Source: Marinobacter gelidimuriae (GTDB lineage Bacteria > Pseudomonadota > Gammaproteobacteria > Pseudomonadales > Oleiphilaceae). Taken from it: DNA of 64,000 nt. The notes under the pieces are model-generated. The model saw only the letters and a program-made list of their open reading frames with translations. It did no database searches and was not told where the DNA came from. The position numbers were made by a program, and so were the translations under genes. The stretch is taken from NCBI RefSeq assembly GCF_000372805.1, contig NZ_KB889827.1:140263-204262 (forward strand), given 5' to 3'. The number at the start of each line of letters is the position of its first letter. Within the stretch, counting starts at the first letter, position 1. Below, piece by piece: positions 34,756 to 44,113 of this stretch.

Positions 34756-35283
34756 TCAGTCCAGCCCGGGCGGATATTTGGTGAACATTTCCTGAACCAC
34801 TTCGTCGATCAGCTTGCGCCGCGTTTCTGGTGACTGGTTTTCGTTCAGGTAGCGCTTGCTGGCTGCACGCCAAATCACCTGGCGGCTTTGCGCATCAGCC
34901 AGTTCAATCACCAGTTTGCCCTCGTCGACTTCACGCACCGGAGGCGGTGCCGACAGCCCCCAACCAAAATTACCGGTACCAAACCCGAACCCGAGACCCA
35001 GACCGCTTTGCTCCAGGCGCTCTTCCTTTGCAATGTACCAATTTACCAGCACGTCGGCCTCAGCAGCGCTGACCGGCTTCATAGCCTTGCTTGCCAGCTC
35101 ACGTTCCAGCGCGCTTTTTACGCGGCTGCCGTCGAGCGACATAAAAGAATCGGAGCCGGCATCGTCGGCATAAGCCCAGGTGTTGTAATCACCAAAAGCC
35201 GTGGCTGAATCATAATCCGTCACCACGTTGCTTGCGCAACCGGCCAGAGCCAGCGCGACAACTACACAGGTTACAAAGCGCAT
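34756..35283 (-). CDS. DUF4136 lipoprotein
   Basis: A 175-residue lipoprotein: signal peptide MRFVTCVVVALALAGC with a lipobox at Cys 16, then the DUF4136 pattern DYDSATAFGDYNTWAY and ADVLVNWYIAKEE. A Gly/Phe-rich patch (GLGLGFGFGTGNFGWG) lies in the middle, and LAxAxSRQVIWRA-type sequence (here DAQSRQVIWRAAS) near the end. It is probably anchored in the outer membrane; no function is known. A good ribosome-binding site (GAGGAG) precedes the ATG. Confidence 0.87.
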   Translation of the reverse strand: MRFVTCVVVALALAGCASNVVTDYDSATAFGDYNTWAYADDAGSDSFMSLDGSRVKSALERELASKAMKPVSAAEADVLVNWYIAKEERLEQSGLGLGFGFGTGNFGWGLSAPPPVREVDEGKLVIELADAQSRQVIWRAASKRYLNENQSPETRRKLIDEVVQEMFTKYPPGLD

Positions 35284-35342
35284 CAGTGCGTTCTCCTCAA
35301 ATTAACGGCTTGGTAGAGTATACGCGCTGCCCGGCGAGCGGG

Positions 35343-35948
35343 TCAGGTATCGAAATGATAATTCAGTCCGCGGGCGTTGCAAAAACCAGCAAAATCCTCT
35401 GTCGCAGGTTCTGGCACGTCAACAGATACAGCCACTTGCTGGCCATAATTGATCTCGGTAATGGTCGCGTTATGCAGTTCGCACCAATGCCGCAGAGGTT
35501 GTTCATCGGCAAAACCAATCACCGCCAAGGCTAGCTGGCTGGGCTGGTGCTCCACCCGTTCTACCGCCGACAGTACACTTTCTGCGGCGCCTGCGTAGGC
35601 CCGCACCAGGCCGCCTGCGCCCAGCTTTATGCCGCCAAAATAGCGAATGACCAATACCAGTACATCCCCCATGTCTTTATGCTGGATAACACTGAGTATC
35701 GGTTTTCCGGCGGTGCCAGAAGGCTCGCCGTCGTCGTTCATGGCGGCTTCGGCTGCCGAGCCCGGGCGGCCAATCTGATACGCCCAGCAGATATGGCGGG
35801 CATCAGTATGATCTGCCTGCGCCTGTGCCAGCCATTGATGAACCTCATCGCGACTGTTTACCGGAGCCACGCGGGCTATAAACCGGCTCTTTTTAATTTC
35901 CGTGACCCGCTCCAGATAACCGGCGGGGACGGGGTAGTCTTTTTTCAT
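35343..35948 (-). CDS. yigZ: YigZ/IMPACT-family protein
   Basis: A 201-residue protein of standard family length. The IMPACT/UPF0029 signature is seen as DARHICWAYQIG, DDGEPSGTAGKPILSVI and VLVLVIRYFGGIKLGAGGLVRAY. A C-terminal DUF1949-like domain follows. Homologues resemble the yeast and mammalian IMPACT regulators of translation control kinases; the bacterial role is not settled. The 314 bp upstream of it (35949-36262) hold no other gene that I can support. Confidence 0.92.
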   Translation of the reverse strand: MKKDYPVPAGYLERVTEIKKSRFIARVAPVNSRDEVHQWLAQAQADHTDARHICWAYQIGRPGSAAEAAMNDDGEPSGTAGKPILSVIQHKDMGDVLVLVIRYFGGIKLGAGGLVRAYAGAAESVLSAVERVEHQPSQLALAVIGFADEQPLRHWCELHNATITEINYGQQVAVSVDVPEPATEDFAGFCNARGLNYHFDT

Positions 35949-36262
35949 TCGGTTATGCCTGTTTGCTCAGAATATCTATTGGCCGTTGGCGGGATGCATG
36001 CTCAACTAACCACAAACACCGCCGCCGCTCTCGCTGAGCGCCAGTCTAACATGCTTGAACTCGCCCCATTTGGCTGGCCGCAAAGCCTTTACAGAACCTT
36101 TATCCAACGCTGACAGCGCTTGACACTGCAGTGGTTAAGATGGAAAAACAGCAAAAGCGTTGCGACAAGATGGCTAAATAAATCGCAACGGGTGATCGCC
36201 TGGGGGGTTCTGGCGTAAGGTATGGACAGTGAGTGCACCGTCTTACAGGAAATCGACCTTAC

Positions 36263-37483
36263 ATGAACCACCCCGATAGCCACCCTTCAAGCCTTACCTT
36301 TGACGGCCCTGCACAAAGCAAGATCCACATTTGCCGGTCTATCGACGATATTAACGCCGTAGACTGGCAAAGCTTGGCTGGCAGCGATTACCCCTTTGCG
36401 CGCTACGATTTTCTGCAGGCACTGGAGCGCAGCGGTTGCACCAATGCTGCTACCGGCTGGCAGCCCAGCCATCTGGTGATCCGCCAGCAGGGTCAGGTTA
36501 CCGGCATTATTCCGGCATTCTTGAAAAACAATTCCCGCGGCGAATACGTGTTCGATTTCGCCTGGGCCGAAGCCTACCAGCGTTACGGCCAGCCTTATTA
36601 CCCAAAGCTGCTGATGGCCATTCCCTTTACCCCGTCACAGGGGCCGCGGCTGCTGCTAACACCGCAGCTGCGCGAAATTCTGGACAGCGCATCGCTTCAT
36701 AAGCTGCTTGATACAGCCACTACTGCACTCGGTGCCCATTCCTGGCATCTGCTGTTTCCCAACAGCGCGGATCAAGCGCTGCTTTGCCAGCCGCAAACAC
36801 CAGACAGCCCGCAATTGCATCGGCTAGGCTGCCAGTTTCACTGGCACAATGCCGAGTACGGAGCCTTTGACGACTTTCTGGCGCTATTAACATCGCGTAA
36901 GCGCAAGTCCATCCGCAAAGAGCGCAAACAGGTCAGCGATCAAGGCATTGAGTTTCAGCGTGTCAGCGGCTCAAACATATCTGACCGAGTGCTTAATGGC
37001 TTCTACGTGTTCTACCAGGCGACCTATCTTAAGCGCGGCCAGCAGCCTTATCTGAACCGTGACTTTTTTGAACGTTTGTTCCGCCAGATGCCAGAGCATG
37101 TGCACATCGTGATAGCGCTCAAACAAGGTGAAATGATCGCCAGCGCGCTGTTTCTAAGCGGCACTGACACCCTTTACGGGCGCTACTGGGGTTGCCTGGA
37201 CGAGTACAATCATTTGCACTTTGAAACCTGCTATTACCAGGGAATAGAACTGGCCATAGACCTTGGCCTGCAGCATTTTGACGCCGGTGCTCAGGGTGAG
37301 CACAAACTGGTACGGGGTTTTGAGCCGCTACTCACCCACTCGTGGCACGGCATAGAGCACCCAGGCTTTCGCGATGCCATTGCAAATTTTGTGGCTGAAG
37401 AGCGCGAGGGAGTTCGCGGCTATTTTGAAAAGAGTAAAACATTACTGCCATTTCGCCAGACTGAAAATGACAACGGCGGCTGA
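36263..37483 (+). CDS. FemAB/GNAT-like protein (PF04339)
   Basis: A 406-residue cytoplasmic protein. It shows FARYDFLQALERSGC, the family's GEYVFDFAWAEAYQRYG and YPKLLMAIPFTPSQGPRLLL. A C-terminal acyltransferase-like half has SRKRKSIRKERKQV, YGRYWGCLDEYNHLHFETC and FDAGAQGEHKLVRGF. It belongs to the group annotated as peptidoglycan biosynthesis/recognition-like N-acyltransferases; the real substrate is unproven. ATG 36263 is chosen over a GTG at 36233. It stands alone between yigZ and dodecin. Confidence 0.83.
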   Translation: MNHPDSHPSSLTFDGPAQSKIHICRSIDDINAVDWQSLAGSDYPFARYDFLQALERSGCTNAATGWQPSHLVIRQQGQVTGIIPAFLKNNSRGEYVFDFAWAEAYQRYGQPYYPKLLMAIPFTPSQGPRLLLTPQLREILDSASLHKLLDTATTALGAHSWHLLFPNSADQALLCQPQTPDSPQLHRLGCQFHWHNAEYGAFDDFLALLTSRKRKSIRKERKQVSDQGIEFQRVSGSNISDRVLNGFYVFYQATYLKRGQQPYLNRDFFERLFRQMPEHVHIVIALKQGEMIASALFLSGTDTLYGRYWGCLDEYNHLHFETCYYQGIELAIDLGLQHFDAGAQGEHKLVRGFEPLLTHSWHGIEHPGFRDAIANFVAEEREGVRGYFEKSKTLLPFRQTENDNGG

Positions 37484-37535
37484 TTACGCAACCACCTTTT
37501 TGATTTTGCCATTCAACACGAACTAGCGTGCAAAA

Positions 37536-37751
37536 TCAGTCTGTACCAATGCGAAAGCCAACTTTCAAACTGACTTGGTAATGGCCCACTTTGCCGTCAA
37601 CAATGTGGCCGCGGGTTTCAACCACTTCAAACCACTCCATGTTACGCAGGCTTTTACCACATTCGTCCAGTGCGTTCTGAATAGCCTCCTCAATGCTGTT
37701 GGGAGATGACCCTACAATTTCAACTTTCTTGTAAACATGCGAGCTGCTCAA
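37536..37751 (-). CDS. dodecin (flavin-binding storage protein)
   Basis: A 71-residue protein, the usual dodecin size. It contains [19 protein letters not shown] and [18 protein letters not shown]; the Trp in MEWFEV stacks on flavin in characterised dodecins. Twelve copies assemble into a hollow shell that binds FMN, riboflavin or CoA. The start is probably TTG 37751, because AGGAGG lies eight bases upstream; no ATG fits. The longer frame to 37784 would begin upstream of that ribosome-binding site. Confidence 0.92.
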   Translation of the reverse strand: MSSSHVYKKVEIVGSSPNSIEEAIQNALDECGKSLRNMEWFEVVETRGHIVDGKVGHYQVSLKVGFRIGTD

Positions 37752-37854
37752 AATTGAACTCCTCCTATCCTCATGAATTAACAAGTACTTTCAGCCTAGA
37801 ACAGGCTTTCATACAATGCAATTCTACGCTAACGGATTTTTACCCTGCTTGCGG

Positions 37855-38757
37855 CTAAAGCTGGTTCACGCAAACCCGAAGGGTGTCCGAAATGCTGGCG
37901 TTAAGTCTGAGCATTGCCAGAGATTCCGCACGGGTTCGGCCCAGGTTCAATGTCGCAATGGGCTTACCCGATTCATGAGCGTAACGGCAAAAGCGGAATC
38001 CGGAGTAAACCATCAGTGACGAGCCAATCACCAGTAGGCCGTCGCTGGCTTTAAGCGCATCCAGTGCCGCATACACCCGCTGTTTGGGTACGTAATCGCC
38101 AAAGAACACCACGTCCGGCTTTAAAATACCGCCACACACCGGGCAGTCTGCCAACTGGAAGTCTGCAAAATCAATGTCTAAATCGGCATCACCATCCGGC
38201 GCCACGTCCGCCGTATACGCACTGAATTGCGGATTAAGAATCGCACAGCGCTGGTGTACCTCGTCCCTCATGCATCGATAATCGCAGCTCATGCACAGCA
38301 CCTCGTCGGCGCGGCCGTGCAAATCGGTTACCGCCTGAGTACCTGCTTTTTGGTGCAACCTGTCAACATTCTGGGTGACCACCAGCGAACTGTGATTGAG
38401 CATTTCAAGCTGGGAAATATGATGGTGAGATGCATTCGGTGAGGCGTTGCGCATCAGCGGCCAGCCTATCAGGCTGCGGCCCCAGTAACGTTGGCGGGTT
38501 TGAACGCTGCCCATAAAGGCCTGATGCTGCACCGGCTGCTTTCGCTTCCAGGCGCCGTCGCCATCGCGGTAATCCGGAATACCGGAATCGGTGCTGACAC
38601 CGGCGCCGGTCAGAATCAACAATCTGGGATGGCTGTGAATGAAGTCGGCGAGCATGGCACCGGCTTCATCCGGCTGATACGGACTGGAAGCAATGTCACT
38701 ATCTGGCAAGCGCTGATCGGAACTGAAGGGGCGGGAACGGTGACGGATTTCAGACAT
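37855..38757 (-). CDS. NAD-dependent deacetylase, class II (SIRT4-like) sirtuin
   Basis: A 300-residue sirtuin. NAD site LILTGAGVSTDSGIPDYRD, the QNVDRLHQKAG motif, catalytic His in TDLHGRADEV, and zinc pairs CMSC and CPVC. The insert ADVAPDGDADLDIDF and the FxxPDCPxCGG-like segment match bacterial class II sirtuins. It removes acyl groups from lysines, or has ADP-ribosyl or lipoamidase activity in relatives; the target is unknown. The start is ATG 38757 or 38763. It follows the DUF1415 gene by 11 bp or less, so the two are probably co-transcribed. Confidence 0.9.
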   Translation of the reverse strand: MSEIRHRSRPFSSDQRLPDSDIASSPYQPDEAGAMLADFIHSHPRLLILTGAGVSTDSGIPDYRDGDGAWKRKQPVQHQAFMGSVQTRQRYWGRSLIGWPLMRNASPNASHHHISQLEMLNHSSLVVTQNVDRLHQKAGTQAVTDLHGRADEVLCMSCDYRCMRDEVHQRCAILNPQFSAYTADVAPDGDADLDIDFADFQLADCPVCGGILKPDVVFFGDYVPKQRVYAALDALKASDGLLVIGSSLMVYSGFRFCRYAHESGKPIATLNLGRTRAESLAMLRLNASISDTLRVCVNQL

Positions 38758-38768
38758 ACACACTCCGG

Positions 38769-39320
38769 TCAGGAAGGATTTTCCAGGCAGCTCGCCAAAA
38801 GAGCACGCATTTTCTGGACACCCAGTTTTTGCGTGAGTTCAATATTACGCTCTGGTATGTCATCTACGTTCGGGTAGTGATCAATGGCCACTTCCAGGCT
38901 GGCCTCGCGCAGCAGATGCAACATCGGGTAGGGCGATCGATTGGTGAAGTTCTCGGCATCATCCGGCCCGGTGCCAGCGAACTGATAGTGCGGGTGAAAA
39001 CTGGCAATCTGGTAAACACCTTCCAGTTTCAGAACCGCCAACAGGCCGTTGGCTTCTTCCAGAAACTCGTTATACCGCATGAAGTCGCCCAGCGCGTTAG
39101 GGTGAATCAACAGCGTGGTTTCCAGATCTGGCTCGTCATCCAGGCGTTGGAGTTCCTGCTGCAGGCACTGCAGCAGTTCCTCTTCGTTCGTCGCTTCGCA
39201 CACCGTAAAACGCACGCTGCCTTTAACGAGTTCGCGCTTGGCGAACGGACAGAAGTTCAACCCAACGACTACCTTGTCCACCCAGTTACGGGTAGCGCTA
39301 ATAATGTCTGACTGGTTCAC
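38769..39320 (-). CDS. DUF1415 family protein
   Basis: A 183-residue protein. It has the family pattern NWVDKVVVGLNFCPFAKREL near the N terminus, LLIHPNALGDFMRYNEFL and IASFHPHYQFAGT, and NRSPYPMLHLLREASLE. The conserved Cys and His residues could bind a metal. DUF1415 is widespread in proteobacteria without known function. It is immediately upstream of the class II sirtuin. Confidence 0.87.
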   Translation of the reverse strand: MNQSDIISATRNWVDKVVVGLNFCPFAKRELVKGSVRFTVCEATNEEELLQCLQQELQRLDDEPDLETTLLIHPNALGDFMRYNEFLEEANGLLAVLKLEGVYQIASFHPHYQFAGTGPDDAENFTNRSPYPMLHLLREASLEVAIDHYPNVDDIPERNIELTQKLGVQKMRALLASCLENPS

Positions 39321-39363
39321 ACCCTATCCTCTTGCATAACCAAGTGCGTTACTTGCTCTTACC

Positions 39364-40950
39364 TTATACGTAGCCGCGGCTTCGCAGGTATTCGTCGTAG
39401 TTGCCGCTGAAATCGATGACTCCGCTAGCGTCGAGTTCAATAATACGGGTCGCCAGAGACGATACAAACTCCCGGTCGTGGCTCACAAAAATAAGTGTGC
39501 CTTCGTAGTTTTCAAGAGCCAGGTTTAACGCTTCAATCGACTCCATGTCCATGTGGTTGGTGGGTTCGTCCAGCAGCATCACATTGGGCTGTTGCAAAAT
39601 CAGTTTGCCAAACAGCATTCGGCCTTGCTCCCCTCCTGACAACACGTGAACAGATTTTTCGATGTCGTCGCTGGAAAACAGCATGCGACCCAATGTGCCG
39701 CGAATCACTTGCTCGCCGCCGGTGGTCCAGCGTGCCATCCAGTCGTTCAGGTTCATGTCCTGAGCGAAATCTGACGTGTGGTCCTGGGCAAAATAGCCAA
39801 CCTGAGCACTGTCAGTCCACTTCACCTCACCGCTATCCGGCTGGTAAGCCCCTGTCAGACACTGTAAAAACGTGGTTTTTCCAACGCCATTGGGTCCAAT
39901 GATCGCAACCCGTTCACCGGCTTCAATTTGCAGACTGAGTTTTTTGAACAGCGGGATGTCGGTAAAACCCTTGGTCAATTCCTTCAGCGTTAACGCTTGG
40001 CGATGAATCTTTTTACCCGATTCAAAACGGATAAACGGGCTGACACGGCTGGACGGTTTTACATCATCCAGTTGAATCTTGTCGATCTGGCGCGCCCGCG
40101 AAGTGGCCTGTTTGGCTTTAGAGGCGTTAGCCGAAAAACGACTAACAAATTGCTGAAGCTCGGCAATTTGGGTCTTTTTCTTGGCATTTTCTGACAACAG
40201 GCGCTCGCGGGCCTGGGTGGCAGCGGTCATGTACTCATCGTAGTTACCCGGGAACAAGCGCAACTCACCGTAATCCAGATCCGCCATGTGAGTGCACACG
40301 CTGTTCAGGAAGTGGCGGTCGTGGGAAATAATAATCATGGTACTGTTGCGCGCCACCAGAATGCTTTCAAGCCAGCGGATGGTGTTAATGTCCAAGTGGT
40401 TAGTGGGCTCGTCCAGCAACAACACATCCGGATTTGAAAACAGTGCTTGGGCCAGCAAAACCCGCAGCTTCCAGCCGGGCGCCAGTGCACTCATCAGGCC
40501 ATCGTGCTGGTCCAAAGGAATGTCCAGGCCCAGCAATAACTCACCAGCGCGGGATTCCGAGGTATAACCGTCCATCTCGGCAAATTGCACTTCCAGATCC
40601 GCCACCGCCATGCCGTCGTCTTCGGTCATCTCTGGCAGCGAATAGATACGGTCGCGCTCTTTCTTCACCGTCCACAATTCTTCGTGGCCCATGATCACGG
40701 TGTCAATCACCGTGGAGTTCTCGTAGGCGAACTGGTCTTGGTGTAATTTACCCAGGCGAATATTAGGATCGAGCATAATATGCCCGGAGGACGGCTCCAG
40801 ATCGCCACCCATGATTTTCATCAGCGTCGACTTTCCACAACCGTTGGCACCAATCAGGCCATAGCGATTGCCGTTACCAAATTTGGCTGAGACGTTTTCG
40901 AACAGGGGCTTGGCCCCGAATTGCATCGTAATATTAGCAGTAGCGATCAA
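39364..40950 (-). CDS. ybiT: ABC-F ATPase, YbiT-like
   Basis: A 528-residue soluble ATPase with two ABC domains joined by a basic helical linker (about residues 230-310). Walker A motifs are GANGCGKST and GPNGVGKTT. The signature of domain 2 is LSGGEQGRM, and Walker B segments are [11 protein letters not shown] and [11 protein letters not shown]. No membrane segments. ABC-F proteins act on the ribosome to relieve stalled translation. TTG 40950 is preferred because it gives the family N terminus ([11 protein letters not shown]); the open frame extends to 41046. Confidence 0.92.
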   Translation of the reverse strand: MIATANITMQFGAKPLFENVSAKFGNGNRYGLIGANGCGKSTLMKIMGGDLEPSSGHIMLDPNIRLGKLHQDQFAYENSTVIDTVIMGHEELWTVKKERDRIYSLPEMTEDDGMAVADLEVQFAEMDGYTSESRAGELLLGLDIPLDQHDGLMSALAPGWKLRVLLAQALFSNPDVLLLDEPTNHLDINTIRWLESILVARNSTMIIISHDRHFLNSVCTHMADLDYGELRLFPGNYDEYMTAATQARERLLSENAKKKTQIAELQQFVSRFSANASKAKQATSRARQIDKIQLDDVKPSSRVSPFIRFESGKKIHRQALTLKELTKGFTDIPLFKKLSLQIEAGERVAIIGPNGVGKTTFLQCLTGAYQPDSGEVKWTDSAQVGYFAQDHTSDFAQDMNLNDWMARWTTGGEQVIRGTLGRMLFSSDDIEKSVHVLSGGEQGRMLFGKLILQQPNVMLLDEPTNHMDMESIEALNLALENYEGTLIFVSHDREFVSSLATRIIELDASGVIDFSGNYDEYLRSRGYV

Positions 40951-41156
40951 GGCAGCAACCTGTAGACGTAAGGCCGGTACCGGCAATTCACCAGAGAATC
41001 CGGAACGGCTGAAAATAGACGCGGAATTGTACAGGATTGCGCACAAAATGGTCAGCCAGCATTAACACTGACAAAAAGCTCTTGCCAGAGGCCTCCATGG
41101 CGGGCAGCATTCGCCAGTCGTCTTTAAACACACAAAATCATTTGAGGAAGCGAAAC

Positions 41157-41435
41157 ATGGCACAAGCAACAGCGCGTCACATTCTGGTAGACACCGAAGC
41201 AAAGTGTGAAGAACTGAAAAAAGACATCGAAGGCGGGCAGGATTTTGCCGAAGTCGCTAAGAAGCACTCATCTTGTCCGTCTGGCGGTAACGGCGGCGAC
41301 CTGGGCTCCTTCGGCCCCGGCCAGATGGTTCCAGAATTCGACACCGTGGTTTTTAGCGCTGACCTGAACACCGTGCAGGGCCCGGTAAAAACCCAGTTCG
41401 GCTATCACCTGCTGGAAGTGATCAGCCGCGGCTGA
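41157..41435 (+). CDS. ppiC: peptidyl-prolyl cis-trans isomerase, parvulin type (PpiC)
   Basis: A 92-residue single-domain parvulin. It contains ARHILVDTEAKCEELKKDI, FAEVAKKHSSCPSGGNGGDLG and GPVKTQFGYHLLEV, all hallmark segments, and has no signal peptide, so it is cytoplasmic. It speeds proline isomerisation during folding. ATG 41157 follows a GAGGAAG site; the longer frame to 41037 lacks one. It is divergent from the ABC-F gene. Confidence 0.94.
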   Translation: MAQATARHILVDTEAKCEELKKDIEGGQDFAEVAKKHSSCPSGGNGGDLGSFGPGQMVPEFDTVVFSADLNTVQGPVKTQFGYHLLEVISRG

Positions 41436-41441
41436 TCTGTT

Positions 41442-41473
41442 CGCCCGGCGAATCGCTCATGGATCGCCGGGCG
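41442..41473 (+). terminator. terminator-like hairpin after ppiC
   Basis: CGCCCGGCGA pairs exactly with TCGCCGGGCG across a 12-nt loop, followed only by TTT. It starts seven bases after the ppiC stop. The weak T-run makes efficiency uncertain. Confidence 0.6.
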
Positions 41474-41504
41474 TTTAGTACAAAACGACTTTCTTACATA
41501 ACGA

Positions 41505-42368
41505 CTATTTCGTAGTGGCCTGGGGTGCTAAAAACTGGCCCAGCTGCTCGCCAATGCTCTCTACAGGCTCAATAACCGCTTGCTTCACGCCACTGGATAC
41601 CACGCGGGTAAAAGCCGCGCCGGCATCGCTTTCCAGAAAGCTTAGATACTGTTCCATTTCCGCACCACTGATATCCTGGTAGGCATACAGGTAACTGTTA
41701 AACACCTGCTGCCCCACAACTCCTTTCAAAACCGAACGCTGACTTTCTATACGCTTTTGAAGAGTTTCGAAGTTCACCGAATCACTGCTGAACGCTGCCA
41801 TGGTAGACGCTAACCCAAGCTGCACCGCAATGGTGGTATCGACAGCGCTTTGGGTTGCGCGCGAAGCGCGGTCAAAACGCACGAAACTCTTGGCACGATC
41901 GGTATTACCGAATCTTTGGGCCAGTTGGTCGGCCTGCGCGCTAATTTGCGGCCACACCGCCGGTGCTGACGCGGCGACTTCGGCTCTTGAGATTTTCTGT
42001 GCGACGGGCGTGTTGTACCAGTCAGCCACGGCTTGCAGCTGCCCATTGCTCAACTCCGCCTGCAGGCGGCCTGCCACCTGCTGCTCTATTTTCTGCGGAT
42101 TAAAATTGTTGCTAACCACATACCCAACCGCGTCAGCGACCATCGGCGGAACCTGCCCTGTCTGCTTAAGGCCATCGCGTATGCCCTGGCTCATCATGGC
42201 CGGGTACTGGGCAATAATTTCGTCCATTGGCGAGGCTCTGAGCACCTGCCTGGCGTCCACCGTCTGCTGCTGTTTTGCAGCGGGTGACGTTGCCGCAGCC
42301 GCAAGCGCAGGGCTACCCAGCAGTGCCGCCGACATCAAAAAAACACAGATTTTGTTACCACCCATCAT
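41505..42368 (-). CDS. DUF2059 exported protein
   Basis: A 287-residue protein with a Sec signal (NKICVFLMSAALLGSPALAA). The C-terminal DUF2059-like region contains QVFNSYLYAYQDISGAEMEQ and FLESDAGAAFTRVV. The N-terminal half repeats a related theme (GRLQAELSNGQLQAVADWYN, SRAEVAASAP). It is probably periplasmic. ATG 42368 or 42365 fits the signal peptide; the frame is open to 42497, but that part is not signal-like. Function is unknown. Confidence 0.78.
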   Translation of the reverse strand: MMGGNKICVFLMSAALLGSPALAAAATSPAAKQQQTVDARQVLRASPMDEIIAQYPAMMSQGIRDGLKQTGQVPPMVADAVGYVVSNNFNPQKIEQQVAGRLQAELSNGQLQAVADWYNTPVAQKISRAEVAASAPAVWPQISAQADQLAQRFGNTDRAKSFVRFDRASRATQSAVDTTIAVQLGLASTMAAFSSDSVNFETLQKRIESQRSVLKGVVGQQVFNSYLYAYQDISGAEMEQYLSFLESDAGAAFTRVVSSGVKQAVIEPVESIGEQLGQFLAPQATTK

Positions 42369-42496
42369 AATGCCGCCATCCAAAGATAATGTGGGCTGTT
42401 TATGACACGGCCAGCGCCCACACGGCAAGTAAATCCCTGCGCGAGCGGATGACAGTTTGGTAGGGTTGATCGCCGTGCGGCACACCGCAAGGAGCA

Positions 42497-43396
42497 TTAA
42501 TACGTGGTGCTGAACTCCAGGCTAGCCTCAAGAGCCCGCAAGCGGGATACCAGAAAAGTCATCACCAGCCGCACCCGCGCCATTTGTTGGGTGTCCTGAT
42601 TCACGTGCAGCCATAAATCCACACTTTCACCTTCCAGCGGCTCCGACAGGCGCCGCAATTCACGAGCGTCTTCGCCCAGATAGCAGGGCAATACAGCCAC
42701 CCCTGCACCGCTGCGGGCCAGCGCCACCATTGCCTGCAAGCTGTTACAACGAATCACCGAGGTTACATGTTTCAGGTGGCGACGGTACCAGCGCCCGGTC
42801 GCCAGCAGGCTGAAGGTTTCATCGGGGATAATCCAGCGCAGCTGTTCCGGCCGCTGATCAATATCGAAACCGCGGTTACGGCGACAGTATCCCGGGGTGG
42901 CATACACCGCGTATTCCATCGCCGCAATGCGCTCACCTTCCCATGTCGCCTGGGGTTTGTTTTCCGGGCGCAGGGTCAAATCAGCTTCGCGATGGCTTAA
43001 ATTGCTGACGTCGTTGTCGGTCAGAACTTCCAGCTCGATGTCTGGATACTTTATAAGCAGGCTCGCCAGAATCGGCGCTAACAGCTCGGCCATCAGCGTG
43101 TCCGGGGTGGCGATGCGTATCTTGCCCTCCAGCGCAGTTGTTTCCTGGCGTAATTTACGCTCCAGGTTTTCCATTTCCGCCGCCAGTTTCTCAGCCTCGT
43201 AAAAAGCCATTTCACCGGCAGCCGTCAGCTTCAAACCTTCGCGGCTGCGCTCGAACAACCGAACTGCCAGGGCCTCCTCCATATGGTCAAGCCGACGCAA
43301 CACCGTGGTTTGGTGCACGCCCAGTATTTCTCCGGCTTTGGCGAGCGTTCCACCTATTGCCAAAGCGCGTACATATCGTAGATAATCCCAATCCAT
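42497..43396 (-). CDS. LysR-type transcriptional regulator
   Basis: A 299-residue regulator: N-terminal winged helix DYLRYVRALAIGGTLAKAG then ILGVHQTTVLRRLDHMEEAL, followed by an effector-binding domain with LRPENKP and ARSGAGVAVLPCYL. It belongs to the subgroup starting MDWDxLR. The divergent gene is a 64-residue orphan 136 bp away, with an 18-bp palindrome between them; LysR proteins commonly control the divergent gene. No effector can be inferred. Confidence 0.87.
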   Translation of the reverse strand: MDWDYLRYVRALAIGGTLAKAGEILGVHQTTVLRRLDHMEEALAVRLFERSREGLKLTAAGEMAFYEAEKLAAEMENLERKLRQETTALEGKIRIATPDTLMAELLAPILASLLIKYPDIELEVLTDNDVSNLSHREADLTLRPENKPQATWEGERIAAMEYAVYATPGYCRRNRGFDIDQRPEQLRWIIPDETFSLLATGRWYRRHLKHVTSVIRCNSLQAMVALARSGAGVAVLPCYLGEDARELRRLSEPLEGESVDLWLHVNQDTQQMARVRLVMTFLVSRLRALEASLEFSTTY

Positions 43397-43459
43397 AGAT
43401 CACTGCATATTTGCAACGTGGATAGGGATTATAACGTATTTATACTGCGAATATGAATC

Positions 43460-43477
43460 TATATAGTTAACTATATA
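43460..43477. promoter_or_regulatory. 18-bp perfect palindrome between lysR and the orphan gene
   Basis: TATATAGTTAACTATATA is a perfect inverted repeat, placed 63 bp upstream of the lysR start and 55 bp before the 64-codon gene. It is a good candidate operator. It does not have the textbook T-N11-A spacing as a separate half-site pair, so the binding protein is uncertain. Confidence 0.55.
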
Positions 43478-43532
43478 TTCGGCAAACACCCGAAACTCAC
43501 TGTTGAGAAATTTCTTAAAGGAGGAAAGCACT

Positions 43533-43727
43533 ATGGTCACCAAGCCAGTCGCAACCGTTCACCAGCTGCCGTCATCCATCCTCCACAACAGTGGCGCTAT
43601 TCGCAGCCAGTACACCCGTGAAGCCAGCCGTTATATGGTTCAGGCGATCACACGCAAATTTCGCTCCTGGAACAAAAGAGCGGTGGCTGTGGCTACCGAC
43701 ATGGGCCAGGTACAGGGCGGCCACTAA
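43533..43727 (+). CDS. 64-residue basic protein, unrecognised
   Basis: It has a strong AAAGGAGG site, then ATG 43533, and a strong terminator 15 bp after the stop, so it looks like a genuine monocistronic gene. The peptide is basic (REASRYMVQAITRKFRSWNK) with no membrane segment or signal peptide and a Gly-rich end (GQVQGGH). The middle could form an amphipathic basic helix, suggesting nucleic-acid or membrane-surface binding. No family was recognised. It is divergent from a LysR regulator with a palindrome between them. Confidence 0.75.
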   Translation: MVTKPVATVHQLPSSILHNSGAIRSQYTREASRYMVQAITRKFRSWNKRAVAVATDMGQVQGGH

Positions 43728-43742
43728 GCCGACCTGAAGATC

Positions 43743-43782
43743 AAAAAAACGCCGGCAAGCGCTAAGCTCCCGGCGTTTTTTT
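43743..43782 (+). terminator. rho-independent terminator of the 64-residue orphan gene
   Basis: AAAAAACGCCGG pairs with CCGGCGTTTTTT across a 13-nt loop, followed by a T-run. It may also act on the minus strand because the stem is flanked by A- and T-runs. Confidence 0.9.
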
Positions 43783-43882
43783 GTGAATGGAATGTATCAA
43801 TCGAAAACCCAATTGAAAAAAAGCACCCATGAGTCCCAGTCGCGTGCCATAGTCTATAGTGACCGACGAAGCGCAGAGCGTC

Positions 43883-44113
43883 TTACACCACGGCCGCTTG
43901 GGCCTTCATAATGATTGGCTCAACCGCGTTTTTCTTGTCCAGCTATTTTGGATTTATGGGCTTTTAAGCCCACTTCAAACCAGCGCTGGGTGAGCCTGGC
44001 GACTTCCTATGGGCGTCGCGATTTTCGTCCATTCCTGACGGGCCACCTCCCGGACCAACCAAGATAATGGTGCAAAGCACATGGCCGTCACGACCTTGCA
44101 AGTGCAGGCTCAT
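43883..44113 (-). pseudogene. decayed small gene downstream of rarD, unrecognised
   Basis: An ATG at 44113 overlaps the rarD stop (ATGA). The first frame gives MSLHLQGRDGHVLCTIIL to MDENRDAHRK. The next protein-like stretch, VARLTQRWFEVGLKAHKSKI, is in a second frame, and KKNAVEPIIMKAQAAVV to a stop at 43883 in a third. Two single-base slips would join them. No family is recognised. The call rests on protein-like composition only and could be chance. Confidence 0.3.
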
